NCBI GenBank assembly: GCA_027593175.1
Contig: JAQCJI010000001.1
Coordinates: forward strand, 1-64,000
Length of the DNA stretch: 64,000 nt
Direction of reading: 5' to 3'
Source: Bacteroidota bacterium
GTDB taxonomy: Bacteria > Bacteroidota > Bacteroidia > Cytophagales > Cyclobacteriaceae
Shown: positions 1 through 10,430 of the stretch, one piece after another
How the letters are laid out: the number at the start of each line of letters is the position of its first letter
How positions within the stretch are numbered: the stretch's first letter is position 1
Made by a program: the position numbers and the translations under genes
The notes under the pieces: generated by a model
What the model was told of the DNA's origin: nothing
Databases searched by the model: none
Seen by the model: only the letters and a program-made list of their open reading frames with translations

Positions 1-130
1 ATCCTTGTTTTTGAGCCACCTCTTCAACTGTGGACTTACTGTTTGTACTAGACCTGAACCAATAGACAATCAGGACCAAGCTCACTAAGACTAAGGAATA
101 AACTATATTTTTTCTTGCGTTCGGACTCAT
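1..130 (-). CDS. N-terminus of a membrane-anchored protein, truncated by the window edge
   Basis: Reverse complement from the ATG at 130 reads MSPNARKNIVYSLVLVSLVLIVYWFRSSTNSKSTVEEVAQKQG..., with one hydrophobic helix and no stop before the edge; divergent from ruvB. Confidence 0.5.
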   Translation of the reverse strand, partial: MSPNARKNIVYSLVLVSLVLIVYWFRSSTNSKSTVEEVAQKQG

Positions 131-242
131 CAGGGATGGAAATTTGAAACAAAATTAGTACCTTTTTCTTCATTCTTTCACGAAAGATTCTCATCCCCGC
201 AGCTTCCGGTTTTTGTCTATATTTGTAGCAATCACACACCAC

Positions 243-1274
243 ATGAGAGAAGATTATTTGACAGGAGACGAAGCACATTTGGGCCCCAAGGACAGGGAGT
301 TTGAGCGTGCTTTACGCCCCTTAAGCTTTGAAGACTTTACGGGGCAGGCCAAAATCATTGAAAATCTTCGAGTCTTTGTACATGCTGCTAAAAAAAGAAA
401 TGAACCCCTAGATCATGTCCTCCTGCATGGACCTCCCGGTTTGGGGAAGACTACGCTCAGTCATATTATCGCCAATGAAATGCAGGCAGGAATTAAAATC
501 ACTTCTGGACCGGTGCTGGACAAGCCCTCCGACCTGGCAGGACTCCTGACCAATCTGGAAGAGGGTGATGTCTTATTTATTGACGAAATCCACCGGCTTA
601 ATCCTGTTGTAGAGGAATACCTCTACTCTGCTATGGAGGATTACCGCATCGACATCATGCTGGACAGTGGACCCAATGCTCGATCGGTACAAATTTCCCT
701 CAGCCCCTTCACCCTGATTGGAGCCACTACCCGTTCGGGACTGTTGACCTCCCCACTGCGGGCGCGTTTTGGAATCAACTCCCGTTTGGAATACTATGAT
801 GCTAAGTTGCTCACCGATATTGTCTTGCGCTCTGGGGGAATCTTGCAAACACCAATTGATGAGGTAGCAGCCTTTGAGCTTGCCCGCCGCAGTCGTGGTA
901 CACCGCGCATTGCCAACATGCTGCTCCGCCGAACGCGTGACTTTGCAGAGATCAAAGGCAATGGTACGATTACCTTGGAGATTGCAAAGATTGCCTTAAG
1001 TGCCTTGAATGTAGATGAAAACGGGTTGGATGAAATGGACAACCGCATTCTCCTAACGATTATCGAAAAGTTTAAAGGGGGTCCTGTAGGCCTAGGAACT
1101 ATTGCTACGGCCTGTGGTGAAGAAGCGGAAACCATTGAGGAAGTGTACGAGCCTTTCTTAATCCAAGAGGGCTACCTCAAGCGCACCTCTCGTGGGAGAA
1201 TGGCTACTGAGCTGGCCTACAAACACTTAAAAATTAAGCCAACGGGTGCAAGCGGCACCCTATTTGACTTGTAA
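243..1274 (+). CDS. ruvB: Holliday junction branch migration DNA helicase RuvB
   Basis: Walker [12 protein letters not shown], Walker [18 protein letters not shown]; the ATG at 243 is preferred to the ORF-caller start at 213. Confidence 0.97.
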   Translation: MREDYLTGDEAHLGPKDREFERALRPLSFEDFTGQAKIIENLRVFVHAAKKRNEPLDHVLLHGPPGLGKTTLSHIIANEMQAGIKITSGPVLDKPSDLAGLLTNLEEGDVLFIDEIHRLNPVVEEYLYSAMEDYRIDIMLDSGPNARSVQISLSPFTLIGATTRSGLLTSPLRARFGINSRLEYYDAKLLTDIVLRSGGILQTPIDEVAAFELARRSRGTPRIANMLLRRTRDFAEIKGNGTITLEIAKIALSALNVDENGLDEMDNRILLTIIEKFKGGPVGLGTIATACGEEAETIEEVYEPFLIQEGYLKRTSRGRMATELAYKHLKIKPTGASGTLFDL

Positions 1275-1284
1275 TACCAATCGG

Positions 1285-1320
1285 AAGCCCTACTCCAAAT
1301 CCATGAAGTAGGGCTTTCTG
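1285..1320 (+). terminator. Rho-independent-like terminator after ruvB
   Basis: Perfect 10-bp inverted repeat AAGCCCTACT...AGTAGGGCTT followed by a T-rich stretch. Confidence 0.7.
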
Positions 1321-1354
1321 CTTTATCTGGGTACAGTTCGGGGGATGAAATTTT

Positions 1355-2644
1355 TTAGGCGAATTTTTGAAGCGATTGCTCCAAAACTCGAGCAAAGCGG
1401 TACACATCCTCGAAGCTCGTGTAGAGTGGTGCTGGAGCCAAGCGGATCACGTTTGGATTTCTCCAATCTCCTACTACTCCCTGGCCATACCATTCGTCAA
1501 AAACGGCTTTGCCTCCCTTATGAATCAACAAAGACAATTGGCATCCTCGTCCCTCCGGGTTTTTTGGGGTGATAATCTCCAAAACTCCCGAATTGCCGCT
1601 GATCTCCTCGATTAAATATTCCAAGTAACCGGTCAACTGGATGCTTTTTTCACGAATGGCAGGCATGCCTGCTTCTTGAAAAATATCCAAAGAAGCTTGG
1701 TGCACCGCCAAGGATAGGACATTGGAACAAGCGAGTTGCCAACCGTCGGCTCCATGCATGGGTTGAAATCCCTTTTCCATTTTGAATCGCTCTTCTTCCT
1801 TGTGGCCCCACCAACCTGCAAATCGAGGAAGGTCTGGACGGTCGCCAAAGGTTTCGTGTACAAAGATCCCGGAGACATTTCCCGGTCCAGAATTCAGGTA
1901 CTTGTAGCTGCACCAGGTGGCAAAGTCCACCTTCCAGTCATGAAGTTGGAGGAGGGCATTTCCTGCTGCATGGGCCAAATCAAATCCTGCAAGTGCCCCT
2001 ACCTCATGAGCCGCTTGGGTGATGGCCCTGATGTCGAAAAGTTGTCCCGTGTAATATTGGATTCCAGCCATATTGACCATAGCCAATGCGCTTCCTTGCT
2101 TTTTGATTTCTGCTAGGATATCCTCTATATGCAAGGTATATTCTCCAGACCTAGGCTGTAGCTCCACCAACACTTCCTTGGGATCTAGTCCATGAAACTT
2201 GATTTGGGTTTCCAGCATGTATTGGTCCGAAGGAAAAGCTCCTGCTTCCACCATAATTTTAAATCGAGTAGGGGTAGGTTGGTAAAAGGAAACCATCAAG
2301 AGGTGTAAATTGACCGAAAGGTAATTCATGGCTACCACCTCATGGGGCAAAGCACCTAGGATTTGAGCCAAAATGGGTTTTGATTTCTTTCTTACGGAAT
2401 ACCAAGGATCTTCCCCATGAAAATACCCATCTACACCCATACTTGCCCAAGCTGCCAATTCCTTCTCTAAGTAAGATGCAGCGGCCTTTGGTTGTAAGCC
2501 TAGCGAATTGCTGCAAAAATACAGGGCATCTTTTCCATTGATTTTGGGAAAGTGAAATCGTGAACGAAAATCTACCAAGGGGTCCAATGCATCTAACTCT
2601 TTGGCAAAAGATTCGGAGTATTGGTAGTGGGGGAAGGGGTTCAT
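1355..2644 (-). CDS. kynU: Kynureninase
   Basis: PLP-dependent aminotransferase-fold protein; YFCSNSLGLQPK, WCSYKYLNSGPGNVSGIFVHE. Confidence 0.93.
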   Translation of the reverse strand: MNPFPHYQYSESFAKELDALDPLVDFRSRFHFPKINGKDALYFCSNSLGLQPKAAASYLEKELAAWASMGVDGYFHGEDPWYSVRKKSKPILAQILGALPHEVVAMNYLSVNLHLLMVSFYQPTPTRFKIMVEAGAFPSDQYMLETQIKFHGLDPKEVLVELQPRSGEYTLHIEDILAEIKKQGSALAMVNMAGIQYYTGQLFDIRAITQAAHEVGALAGFDLAHAAGNALLQLHDWKVDFATWCSYKYLNSGPGNVSGIFVHETFGDRPDLPRFAGWWGHKEEERFKMEKGFQPMHGADGWQLACSNVLSLAVHQASLDIFQEAGMPAIREKSIQLTGYLEYLIEEISGNSGVLEIITPKNPEGRGCQLSLLIHKGGKAVFDEWYGQGVVGDWRNPNVIRLAPAPLYTSFEDVYRFARVLEQSLQKFA

Positions 2645-2872
2645 TGTGGGGGGAGGGGGTATTGGGTGTCTATTCTTAGAATCAAGGCTACTCGATTTTT
2701 GTTTAGGCAGCTTGGGCTAATCTTGGATTAATTTCAATTTTAATCGATTTCAGAGGACCATCTTCTGGCTCAGTTTTTTTCGAAAGATACATGCAAAACT
2801 GTTTCAAAGTCCTAAACAGAACTTCCAACCTATCCTTTTTTTGGCTTAATTTGTATTAAGACTCCCTACTGC

Positions 2873-3859
2873 ATGACCTACCCAATTGCGGACCTTCATT
2901 GTGATCTTCTTTCTTTTTTAGCAAAGATTCCGCAGGCAAATCCCTTTGACCCCAGCCAAATTGCCTGTGCCTTTCCCTGGCTGAAGGCCGGTGGAGTTCG
3001 GGCGCAGGTCCTAGCGATCTATACGGATGTTCATCCCGAGAGCATGGAGTTGGCGAGTCGGCAGGCAGGACTTTTTGTAAGGATTCTTGAAGACCATCCC
3101 GAGACGGTCTGTCGATGGGATTCAGGCTTTCAGCAAAAGCTGGAGGTTACCGATCAATTGGGAATTTTGGCTTCCATTGAAAATGCGTCAGGGATAGGTA
3201 CAGCAACAGCTACTTGGAAGGAAATTTATACTCAGTTTGATGCCTTGCTAGAAAAAGTAGGTTCACTCGCCTACGTCAGTCTCACACACCATACCGAAAA
3301 TCGTTTTGGAGGGGGTAACTATACAGAAGGCATTGGATTGAAAGAGGATGGTAAACGCCTGCTCGATTACATGGCAGGCAAGCGAGTTCCGGTAGACCTT
3401 TCCCATACCTCCGACCTTTTGGCGGAGGGAATTTTAACTCACATCGACCGGTATCAGCTACCCATTCCCATTTTGGCCAGCCACTCCAACTTTCGTAGGA
3501 TTTGGGACCATAAACGAAATTTGACAGATGAATTTGCCCAAGAGATCATCCATCGAGGAGGAATCATTGGGGTCAATTTTCTTCGCGCCTTTTTAGATAG
3601 TCAGCAGCCAGAAAGATTATTTGAACACCTAATCTATGGCTCCAAACTCAATGAGCAGGCTATCGCCTTTGGGGCAGATTTTTTTTATACGCATGATTTC
3701 CCAGATCCAAGCCGTCACCCTTTTTATTTCCCCTTGGCGGAAAATGCAGGTAAGTACCCCAGCATCCTGTCCCACTTGAGTCAAGAGCTGTCTGAGGAGC
3801 AATTATGGAAATTGGCCCATGAAAATGTGTTTCGCTTTTACCAAAATCTCTGGAGCTGA
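2873..3859 (+). CDS. Membrane dipeptidase, peptidase M19 family
   Basis: ADLHCDLL, VDLSHTSD, ILASHSNFR, GGIIGVNF motifs. Confidence 0.9.
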   Translation: MTYPIADLHCDLLSFLAKIPQANPFDPSQIACAFPWLKAGGVRAQVLAIYTDVHPESMELASRQAGLFVRILEDHPETVCRWDSGFQQKLEVTDQLGILASIENASGIGTATATWKEIYTQFDALLEKVGSLAYVSLTHHTENRFGGGNYTEGIGLKEDGKRLLDYMAGKRVPVDLSHTSDLLAEGILTHIDRYQLPIPILASHSNFRRIWDHKRNLTDEFAQEIIHRGGIIGVNFLRAFLDSQQPERLFEHLIYGSKLNEQAIAFGADFFYTHDFPDPSRHPFYFPLAENAGKYPSILSHLSQELSEEQLWKLAHENVFRFYQNLWS

Positions 3860-4473
3860 TGTCAAGCCATCATTTTGTCAAGGAGCAGCAGGAGCCAGCA
3901 GTTTTTATGTTGGAGGTGGAGGGAATTTCCTTTGAGACGGTCGCCCCACTGTTCGAATGGTCTCCAACCGTCCTAGTAGATCAAGAAAGTGTGGAAGTGG
4001 TAGTCAGTTGGGGGATTAAAATAGATGTAATTCTGGCCACTTCCTCCTTCCAAAAGGGGAATATGCAATTACTGGAAGAACAGTATCCAACTCGTTTTTT
4101 AACCATTTCGGCTTCAAAATCCCTGGAAGAGGGCCTTCAGTATTTAGTAGCCTCTCAACACAAAGGAGTGCATTTGGTGGGACTTGATCATCTCCAATGC
4201 CTTCGGCTTGAAGAAAAGACCAGCTTCTTGGATCTGACGGTGGTGGATGGGGATTGGAAATACTACCCAGTGAAAGAGGGGAAGTTTTCCAAATGGTTTG
4301 TCCCTTCAGAAATACGCCTTTTGGCAGCCGAGAATCAGCCGGTGGAGGTGTCCAATGCCAACGGACAAATCCTTTTTCCGATTTGCTATTTGACCCATTT
4401 GGAGGTTCCAGCAGGTAATTCTACCTTCTCCAGTACCGGAATTTTTTGGATTGGAGAGCGCGTGCTGGGTTAG
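3859..4473 (+). CDS. Thiamine pyrophosphokinase-like protein, apparently lacking catalytic motifs
   Basis: 204 aa; start overlaps the M19 stop (TGATG); TPK-like layout with GLDH but no GDxDS motif. Confidence 0.5.
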   Translation: MSSHHFVKEQQEPAVFMLEVEGISFETVAPLFEWSPTVLVDQESVEVVVSWGIKIDVILATSSFQKGNMQLLEEQYPTRFLTISASKSLEEGLQYLVASQHKGVHLVGLDHLQCLRLEEKTSFLDLTVVDGDWKYYPVKEGKFSKWFVPSEIRLLAAENQPVEVSNANGQILFPICYLTHLEVPAGNSTFSSTGIFWIGERVLG

Positions 4474-5213
4474 TTATCCACCAGCATAAATACACCAGCC
4501 GCTAGCAAAGCACCTAAGATAGGGCCCACAACTGGTACCCAAGCATAGCCCCAGTCCGAATCTCCTTTGCCTTTGATGGGCAAGAGTTGATGCATGATTC
4601 TTGGGCCAAGGTCACGAGCAGGGTTGATGGCATAGCCGGTGGTACCCCCTAAAGCCAATCCGATTACCCAAATCAAGAAAGCGACAGGAATCGCCCCAAT
4701 AGAGCCTAATCCAATGGCAGTATTGCTAGTGTCTTCGAGTTTGGCTCCCTCGATGTAAAGAATGACATAGACGAGTACAAAAGTTCCGAGCGCTTCAGAG
4801 AGCACGCTGGTGCTAAAATTACGCACAGTAGGGTCTGTACAAAAGACACCTCTTTTCAATTCGGCATCATCCGTCAGGTCAAAATGATGCCGGTACATGG
4901 CCCAGGCCAATCCCGAACCAAGCATAGCCCCTCCAAGTTGTGCCAAAATGTATCCGGGAGCCAAGGCCCAGTCAAATTTACCTACAGTAGCCAATCCAAT
5001 GGTCACTGCTGGATTGAGGTGCGCTCCGCTAGAAGGTCCTGCAATGACCACCCCACAAAACACGGCAAAAGCCCATGCGGTAGTGATGGCGATCAGACCA
5101 GCCCCATTCCCTTTGGTGCCGGGCAAAATAACATTGGCGACTACGCCTGTTCCTAAAAGAAGCACCACAGAGGTGCCGATAAATTCTGCTACGAGTGGAT
5201 TCATTCTTCCCAA
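4470..5213 (-). CDS. glpF: MIP family aquaglyceroporin (glycerol uptake facilitator)
   Basis: NPAVT and NPARD motifs, multiple TM helices, next to glpK. Confidence 0.93.
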   Translation of the reverse strand: MGRMNPLVAEFIGTSVVLLLGTGVVANVILPGTKGNGAGLIAITTAWAFAVFCGVVIAGPSSGAHLNPAVTIGLATVGKFDWALAPGYILAQLGGAMLGSGLAWAMYRHHFDLTDDAELKRGVFCTDPTVRNFSTSVLSEALGTFVLVYVILYIEGAKLEDTSNTAIGLGSIGAIPVAFLIWVIGLALGGTTGYAINPARDLGPRIMHQLLPIKGKGDSDWGYAWVPVVGPILGALLAAGVFMLVDN

Positions 5214-6700
5214 TTTTTAGTTCGTTCGACTGCTTTATGCCAAAAATGTACTAATTTTTCCTGTTTGCTGGCCTCCATTGCGGGAGAAAAGGTCTGATCC
5301 GGCTGCCATAATTTTTGGAGTTCCTCCTGATTTTTCCAAAAGCCTACTGCCAATCCCGCTAAAAAAGCAGCACCAAGAGCTGTGGTTTCAATAATCTTTG
5401 GACGCTTGATTTCACAATCTAGTAGGTCTGCTTGGAATTGCATCAGAAAATTATTGGCAGTTGCCCCTCCATCTACTCGGAGCTCCTGCGTGGGTTTGCC
5501 TGCGTCTTTTTCCATGGCTTTCAGTACATCAAAGACTTGGTAAGCGATGGCTTCCAAAGCTGCTCTTGTGAAATGTGCGGTTGTAGTACCTCGGGTAATC
5601 CCAAAAAAAGCACCTCGGGCTTGCTGATCCCAGTGTGGGGCTCCTAATCCTGCGAGGGCAGGAACGAAATAAACCCCCTCATTGCTGTCGATGCTGGTAG
5701 CCAGCTTTTCGGTTTCTTTGGCATCGCTGAACAGCTTAAGGCCATCCCGAAGCCACTGGATCGCTGCGCCTCCAATAAATACAGACCCTTCTAGGGCGTA
5801 GTTGATTTCATTCCCAATCTTCCAGGCCACCGTGGTGAGGAGTTGATTTTTCGAACGAACAGCCTCCTTTCCGGTATTCATCACCAGAAAGCAACCGGTA
5901 CCATAAGTGGTTTTAGCCATGCCCGGCTTGGTGCAAAGTTGCCCAAAAAGTGCAGCCTGCTGATCTCCAGCCACGCCGGCAATCGGGATTTTGGTATTGA
6001 GCACATCTCCAGCTGTTTCAGTAAATACCTCACTGCAGCTTTTGACTTCTGGGAGTAGGGAAATAGGAATATTAAAAAGGGTAAGCAGATCCTGGTCCCA
6101 TTTTTGGGCATGAATATTGAAAATCAGCGTGCGGCTTGCGTTGGTGATGTCGGTCAGGTGGCTTTTGCCAGCAGTAAGTTTCCAGATCAACCAGGTATCA
6201 ACGGTTCCGAAGGCCAGTTCACCCGCTTCCGCTCTTTGTTGAGCTCCGTCGACATGGTCGAGAATCCAGCGGATTTTTGTGGCAGAAAAATAGGCGTCGA
6301 TGACTAGTCCTGTTTTTTCAGCGATTTGGTTGGCGACTCCTTTTTCTTTAAGGGCATCGCAATAGGCAGCGGTGCGGCGGTCCTGCCAGACGATTGCATT
6401 GTAGAGGGGCTTGCCTGTTTTTCGATCCCAGACAAGCGTAGTTTCGCGTTGATTGGTGATGCCAATGGCAGCAATCTGGTCAGGGCGAATCGATTTTTGA
6501 AGTAAGGCTTCCATGAGTACGCTGGACTGACTGGACCAGATCTCCTCTGGATCATGTTCCACCCAGCCTTGCTTGGGGAAGTATTGGGTAAATTCCTTCT
6601 GGGCTAGGGAGACAATCTCTCCTTTTTGATTAAAAATTAAGGCTCGGGAACTGGTAGTGCCTTGGTCTAAGGCTAAAATATAGGGTTTATCAGCAGGCAT
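5201..6700 (-). CDS. glpK: Glycerol kinase
   Basis: [52 protein letters not shown]. Confidence 0.97.
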   Translation of the reverse strand: MPADKPYILALDQGTTSSRALIFNQKGEIVSLAQKEFTQYFPKQGWVEHDPEEIWSSQSSVLMEALLQKSIRPDQIAAIGITNQRETTLVWDRKTGKPLYNAIVWQDRRTAAYCDALKEKGVANQIAEKTGLVIDAYFSATKIRWILDHVDGAQQRAEAGELAFGTVDTWLIWKLTAGKSHLTDITNASRTLIFNIHAQKWDQDLLTLFNIPISLLPEVKSCSEVFTETAGDVLNTKIPIAGVAGDQQAALFGQLCTKPGMAKTTYGTGCFLVMNTGKEAVRSKNQLLTTVAWKIGNEINYALEGSVFIGGAAIQWLRDGLKLFSDAKETEKLATSIDSNEGVYFVPALAGLGAPHWDQQARGAFFGITRGTTTAHFTRAALEAIAYQVFDVLKAMEKDAGKPTQELRVDGGATANNFLMQFQADLLDCEIKRPKIIETTALGAAFLAGLAVGFWKNQEELQKLWQPDQTFSPAMEASKQEKLVHFWHKAVERTKNWEE

Positions 6701-6736
6701 TTTGGGTGATTTGGCTTCTAAAGTGATGGCTCCAAT

Positions 6737-8305
6737 TTAGGGGGTATGAATCATATATTTTTCAGCTATTTTATTAAATTTAATTAATTCTGAAGCAATC
6801 CAGCTTTCCTTCTTTTGAAGGACCTTGGCCATGATTCTTGCTACCCGTTCTGCAGCTGCTACAGCGGCTTCAGGATCGAGGATTAAGAGTCGAATTCTCC
6901 GAGAAAGCACATCTTCAACAGTGAGGGCCATTTCGGATTGGCATGCCCAGACTACTTCTGCGAGGATATGTGGAAAATTGGGATGAATGAGTTCTGCTAA
7001 GCTAGGATCATGGACTGCTAGTGCTTGGATTTTTTGGGCATCTGAGCCATAGATCCCCCAGTGTCCAGGTGGAATAGTTTCGGTGTAGCCATGAATTCGT
7101 TGGGTTGAAGTGGTGCTTGCAGCAATGCTTTGACCGGTTACCTGGGTGAAATAAGAGACCGTATCTGCTCCCATTTTTCGAAAGGTAGTCCATTTTCCTC
7201 CAATGAGGGAGACCAATCCGCTTGGAGAGATGATGATTTTATGGGAGCGGGAAATTTCCTTGGTTTTCGTGCTTCCTTCCTTAGGTATAGCGAGAGGGCG
7301 AAGTCCAGCAAAAACAGCTTTTACATCTTTTCTGCCAGGTTTTCTAGTTAAATAGGCACTTGCCGTTTCCAGCACAAAGTCAATTTCCTCCTGTAGGGCT
7401 TCCGGCTCTAGTTTGGCCTTTTCTCGGATGGTATCCGTGGTACCAAGAAGGAGTTTGCCGTGCCAGGGCACTCCAAATAAAACCCGCCCATCTTTGGTTT
7501 TAGGGATCATCAGTGCGTCATTACCTCCTAAAAATTCCAGATCGAGAATCAGGTGGATTCCTTGGCTGGGCTGTATCGTTTTGGGTGCCTGTGGGTTGTC
7601 AAGTTGCAGGATTTTGTCCGCAAAGACGCCGGTGGCATTGACAATCATTTTGGCTTGAATGTGAAAACTTTCTTTCCGATCCATATCCCGAACTTTTAGT
7701 CCCGTGAGTTTTCCGTTAGCGTCTTTGGATAGCTCAGTGATCTTGGCATAGTTCAGGAGACAAGCTCCTAACTCCTCAGCCGTTTGCGCGAGATTGATGG
7801 CAAGTCGCGCATCGTCAAATTGACCGTCGTAGTAGCGAACTGCTCCTTGGAGTTGGCCTGCCTGAAGGGTGGGAAGTCGACGAAGGGTCTCTTCTTTGGA
7901 GATGAATTTGGAGGGGCCGAGGCTAAGGCTGCCAGCCATCCAATCGTAGAGTTTCAGTCCAATGCTGTATTGGATTCTATCCCACCAGGTGTAGATGGGA
8001 ATCAAGAACGATTGTTTGGAGGTCAGGTGGGGGGCGTTTTTGAGAAGGAATCCTCGTTCTTTTAACGCTTCAATTACCAAGTATGCTTGTCCCTGTCCCA
8101 AGTATCTTACGCCCCCATGGATTAATTTGGTGCTTCTGCTGGAGGTGCCTTTGGCAAAATCCGCTTTTTCAAAGAGGGTAACGGATAGACCTCTTGAGAC
8201 TGCATCCAAGGCCACGCCCAGTCCCGAAGCTCCTCCACCGATGATGGCGAGGTCCCAAACTTTGTTTTTTTCCTGGAGGAGATGGAGGGTGGTCTCCCGG
8301 TTCAT
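6737..8305 (-). CDS. glpD: Glycerol-3-phosphate dehydrogenase (FAD-dependent)
   Basis: IIGGGASGLGVALDAVSRG FAD motif; STKLIHGGVRYL. Confidence 0.96.
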   Translation of the reverse strand: MNRETTLHLLQEKNKVWDLAIIGGGASGLGVALDAVSRGLSVTLFEKADFAKGTSSRSTKLIHGGVRYLGQGQAYLVIEALKERGFLLKNAPHLTSKQSFLIPIYTWWDRIQYSIGLKLYDWMAGSLSLGPSKFISKEETLRRLPTLQAGQLQGAVRYYDGQFDDARLAINLAQTAEELGACLLNYAKITELSKDANGKLTGLKVRDMDRKESFHIQAKMIVNATGVFADKILQLDNPQAPKTIQPSQGIHLILDLEFLGGNDALMIPKTKDGRVLFGVPWHGKLLLGTTDTIREKAKLEPEALQEEIDFVLETASAYLTRKPGRKDVKAVFAGLRPLAIPKEGSTKTKEISRSHKIIISPSGLVSLIGGKWTTFRKMGADTVSYFTQVTGQSIAASTTSTQRIHGYTETIPPGHWGIYGSDAQKIQALAVHDPSLAELIHPNFPHILAEVVWACQSEMALTVEDVLSRRIRLLILDPEAAVAAAERVARIMAKVLQKKESWIASELIKFNKIAEKYMIHTP

Positions 8306-8518
8306 GCAGTGTTAGATTTAGTCTAAATGTAACGAGGAAAAGTGGAAAATGGAAGAAGGGGGGCAATCTAAAAAAAAATTGATACCTGTCGATATGAATA
8401 AAAAATAGAAGAGATGTAGCCTAGATTTCTTTCTATCAGAAACCTAGTAGTTGCGTAATTCCGAATAGTACCTGTGAAATAATTTTATTATAAGAAAAAG
8501 TGTATTCTAGGGTGCGGG

Positions 8519-9016
8519 TTAAAAATCCTTGTAAAGTTTCCGTACCACTTTCGACCCATTTTTCTTCAAGGTTACCACATAGATAAAGTCGTATTCCAAA
8601 TCGGTCAAATCCGCAAAGTTATCATCTTCTCCCACAAAAGTATTGGCCAGCTGGCTCACTGTATTGCTGTGGCCAACCACCAGAATATTACCTTCACTAC
8701 TCCGAAGGTCGGCCTCGAGTGCCTCCTGATTTTTGGGGTCATACACTTCCACTTCTACCCCTGCGGCTGTGGCTGTTGGGCTTGCCGTTGAGCGGGTGCG
8801 GATATAGTCGGTTGACAGTACCCTTTTGATGGCCTCTTTTTCAAGAATCTGGGCTAGTTTTTTGGCGCGTACCTCTCCCACATAGGCCAGTTCTGGATCT
8901 TTACCCTCGAGTTGTTTCTCGGCATGGCGAACAATGTAGAGGGTCTTGGGGGAATTTTGAGCAGTACAGGCCCCAAGAATGAGGAGAAAGCTAAAGAGTA
9001 AAATGAAATTTTTCAT
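8519..9016 (-). CDS. Secreted or lipoprotein histidine phosphatase (SixA/phosphoglycerate mutase-like)
   Basis: LYIVRHAEK catalytic RHG-like motif, GHSNTV, lipoprotein signal LILGAC. Confidence 0.88.
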   Translation of the reverse strand: MKNFILLFSFLLILGACTAQNSPKTLYIVRHAEKQLEGKDPELAYVGEVRAKKLAQILEKEAIKRVLSTDYIRTRSTASPTATAAGVEVEVYDPKNQEALEADLRSSEGNILVVGHSNTVSQLANTFVGEDDNFADLTDLEYDFIYVVTLKKNGSKVVRKLYKDF

Positions 9017-9085
9017 AGGATAGGTTTTAGCTCTAGCATGTTATTTTCGTTGTATTTCTATTGTATTTCAACTCTATTTCTCTCT

Positions 9086-9820
9086 TTACCCCGAAAACGT
9101 ATTATCCAAATGCTGGTCCTTTGCTTTTACGGTTTCAAATTCGAGAAATTGCTCCCAGAATTCCGTTTCTGGCAAGGCACCCCTCAGGAAGATTTTTTCC
9201 TTTTTGATAGGATGCATAAAGACCAAATGGAAGGCATGCAGGTTGATGCTTGCGTCAGGATTGGGTTTGGCAAAGCCATACTTCACATCGCCGCGAATAG
9301 GACAACCCATAGAGGAAAGTTGCACCCGAATTTGATGCGGTCGGCCTGAGATAGGGCGTACCTCAAGGAGCCAGTGGTCATTTAGTTTGCCTAGCACCTT
9401 GTAGTTGAGTTCCGCCTTTTGGGAACCATCTACTTCCTGCTCATGGGCAGTCACAAAATTTTTAATTTCGTCTTTCGTGAGCCAGTGGGTCAATTTGCCT
9501 ATTTCCTCCTTGGGTCTTCGTTTGACAAGGGCCCAGTATACTTTGTGAATGTCTCGTTTGCGGAAGAGTTCCATCATCCGCTCCAAACCTTTGGAGGTTC
9601 GGGCAAAGGCAACTAGACCACTCACTGGGCGATCCAGCCGATGGATAGGATGCAAAAAAACAGCTCCGGGTTTATCGTATTTTTTTGCGATATACTCTCT
9701 GCAATAGTCCGTTAGAGTTTTGTCTTTTGTTTTGTCTCCTTGTACTAAGATTCCTGCCGCCTTATTGACCACAAGGAGGTGATTGTCTTCGTAGACTACG
9801 CTAAACGGTCTTGATATCAT
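9086..9820 (-). CDS. RluA family RNA pseudouridine synthase
   Basis: HRLDRPVSGLVAFARTSK, PISGRPHQIRVQL. Confidence 0.94.
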   Translation of the reverse strand: MISRPFSVVYEDNHLLVVNKAAGILVQGDKTKDKTLTDYCREYIAKKYDKPGAVFLHPIHRLDRPVSGLVAFARTSKGLERMMELFRKRDIHKVYWALVKRRPKEEIGKLTHWLTKDEIKNFVTAHEQEVDGSQKAELNYKVLGKLNDHWLLEVRPISGRPHQIRVQLSSMGCPIRGDVKYGFAKPNPDASINLHAFHLVFMHPIKKEKIFLRGALPETEFWEQFLEFETVKAKDQHLDNTFSG

Positions 9821-9880
9821 GGCACAAAGGTAGTCTTAATTTTTTTGATGCGAGGAAGCGGAAGGTATTGGATGTAGGAG

Positions 9881-10360
9881 TTAGGACTGCAGCAATTTTT
9901 TTATCTCGTAATCTTGGAGGTGGGCATTGAGCCATCCTCCTTCTAGAAGCGCATCATACTTTTTATAAAAGTTGATTGCGGGCTCGTTCCAGTCCAGCAC
10001 TTGCCACATCATGCCGCTGCATTCTTCTTCAAGAGATTTGGACATCATCCGATCAAAAAGCAGCTTTCCTGCTCCATTTCCTCTTTCAGATTCGGTCACT
10101 ACAATATCTTCGAGGTACAATCTTTTCCCCTTCCAGGTAGAATAACGGTAGTAATACACAGCAATTCCAATGATTTCTTGGCTGCTGTCCTTAACACATA
10201 CATAGAATCCATAGACTGGCTGTCGGCCAAAGCCTTCCTTCTCCATTCTATCTACCGTGTTGGTCACTTGCTCTGGGGCTTTTTCATAGAGCGCAAGCTC
10301 TTGGATAAGTTCCAGCACACAGGGGAGGTCTGATTTTTGTCCTTCTCTTAGGGAATACAT
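9881..10360 (-). CDS. GNAT family N-acetyltransferase
   Basis: YLEDIVVTESERGNGAGKLLFD acetyl-CoA-binding motif. Confidence 0.9.
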   Translation of the reverse strand: MYSLREGQKSDLPCVLELIQELALYEKAPEQVTNTVDRMEKEGFGRQPVYGFYVCVKDSSQEIIGIAVYYYRYSTWKGKRLYLEDIVVTESERGNGAGKLLFDRMMSKSLEEECSGMMWQVLDWNEPAINFYKKYDALLEGGWLNAHLQDYEIKKLLQS

Positions 10361-10430
10361 GAGTTTTTAGGGTTGGAAAGTTGATTAATTGCTAACTATG
10401 CCCCTAATTTATATAAAACCTGATACCAAG

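Noticed and set aside
48-278. 76-aa minus-strand ORF overlapping the ruvB start
   Set aside because: Another frame from ATG 130 gives a plausible signal-anchor protein; this ORF overlaps ruvB and looks non-coding.
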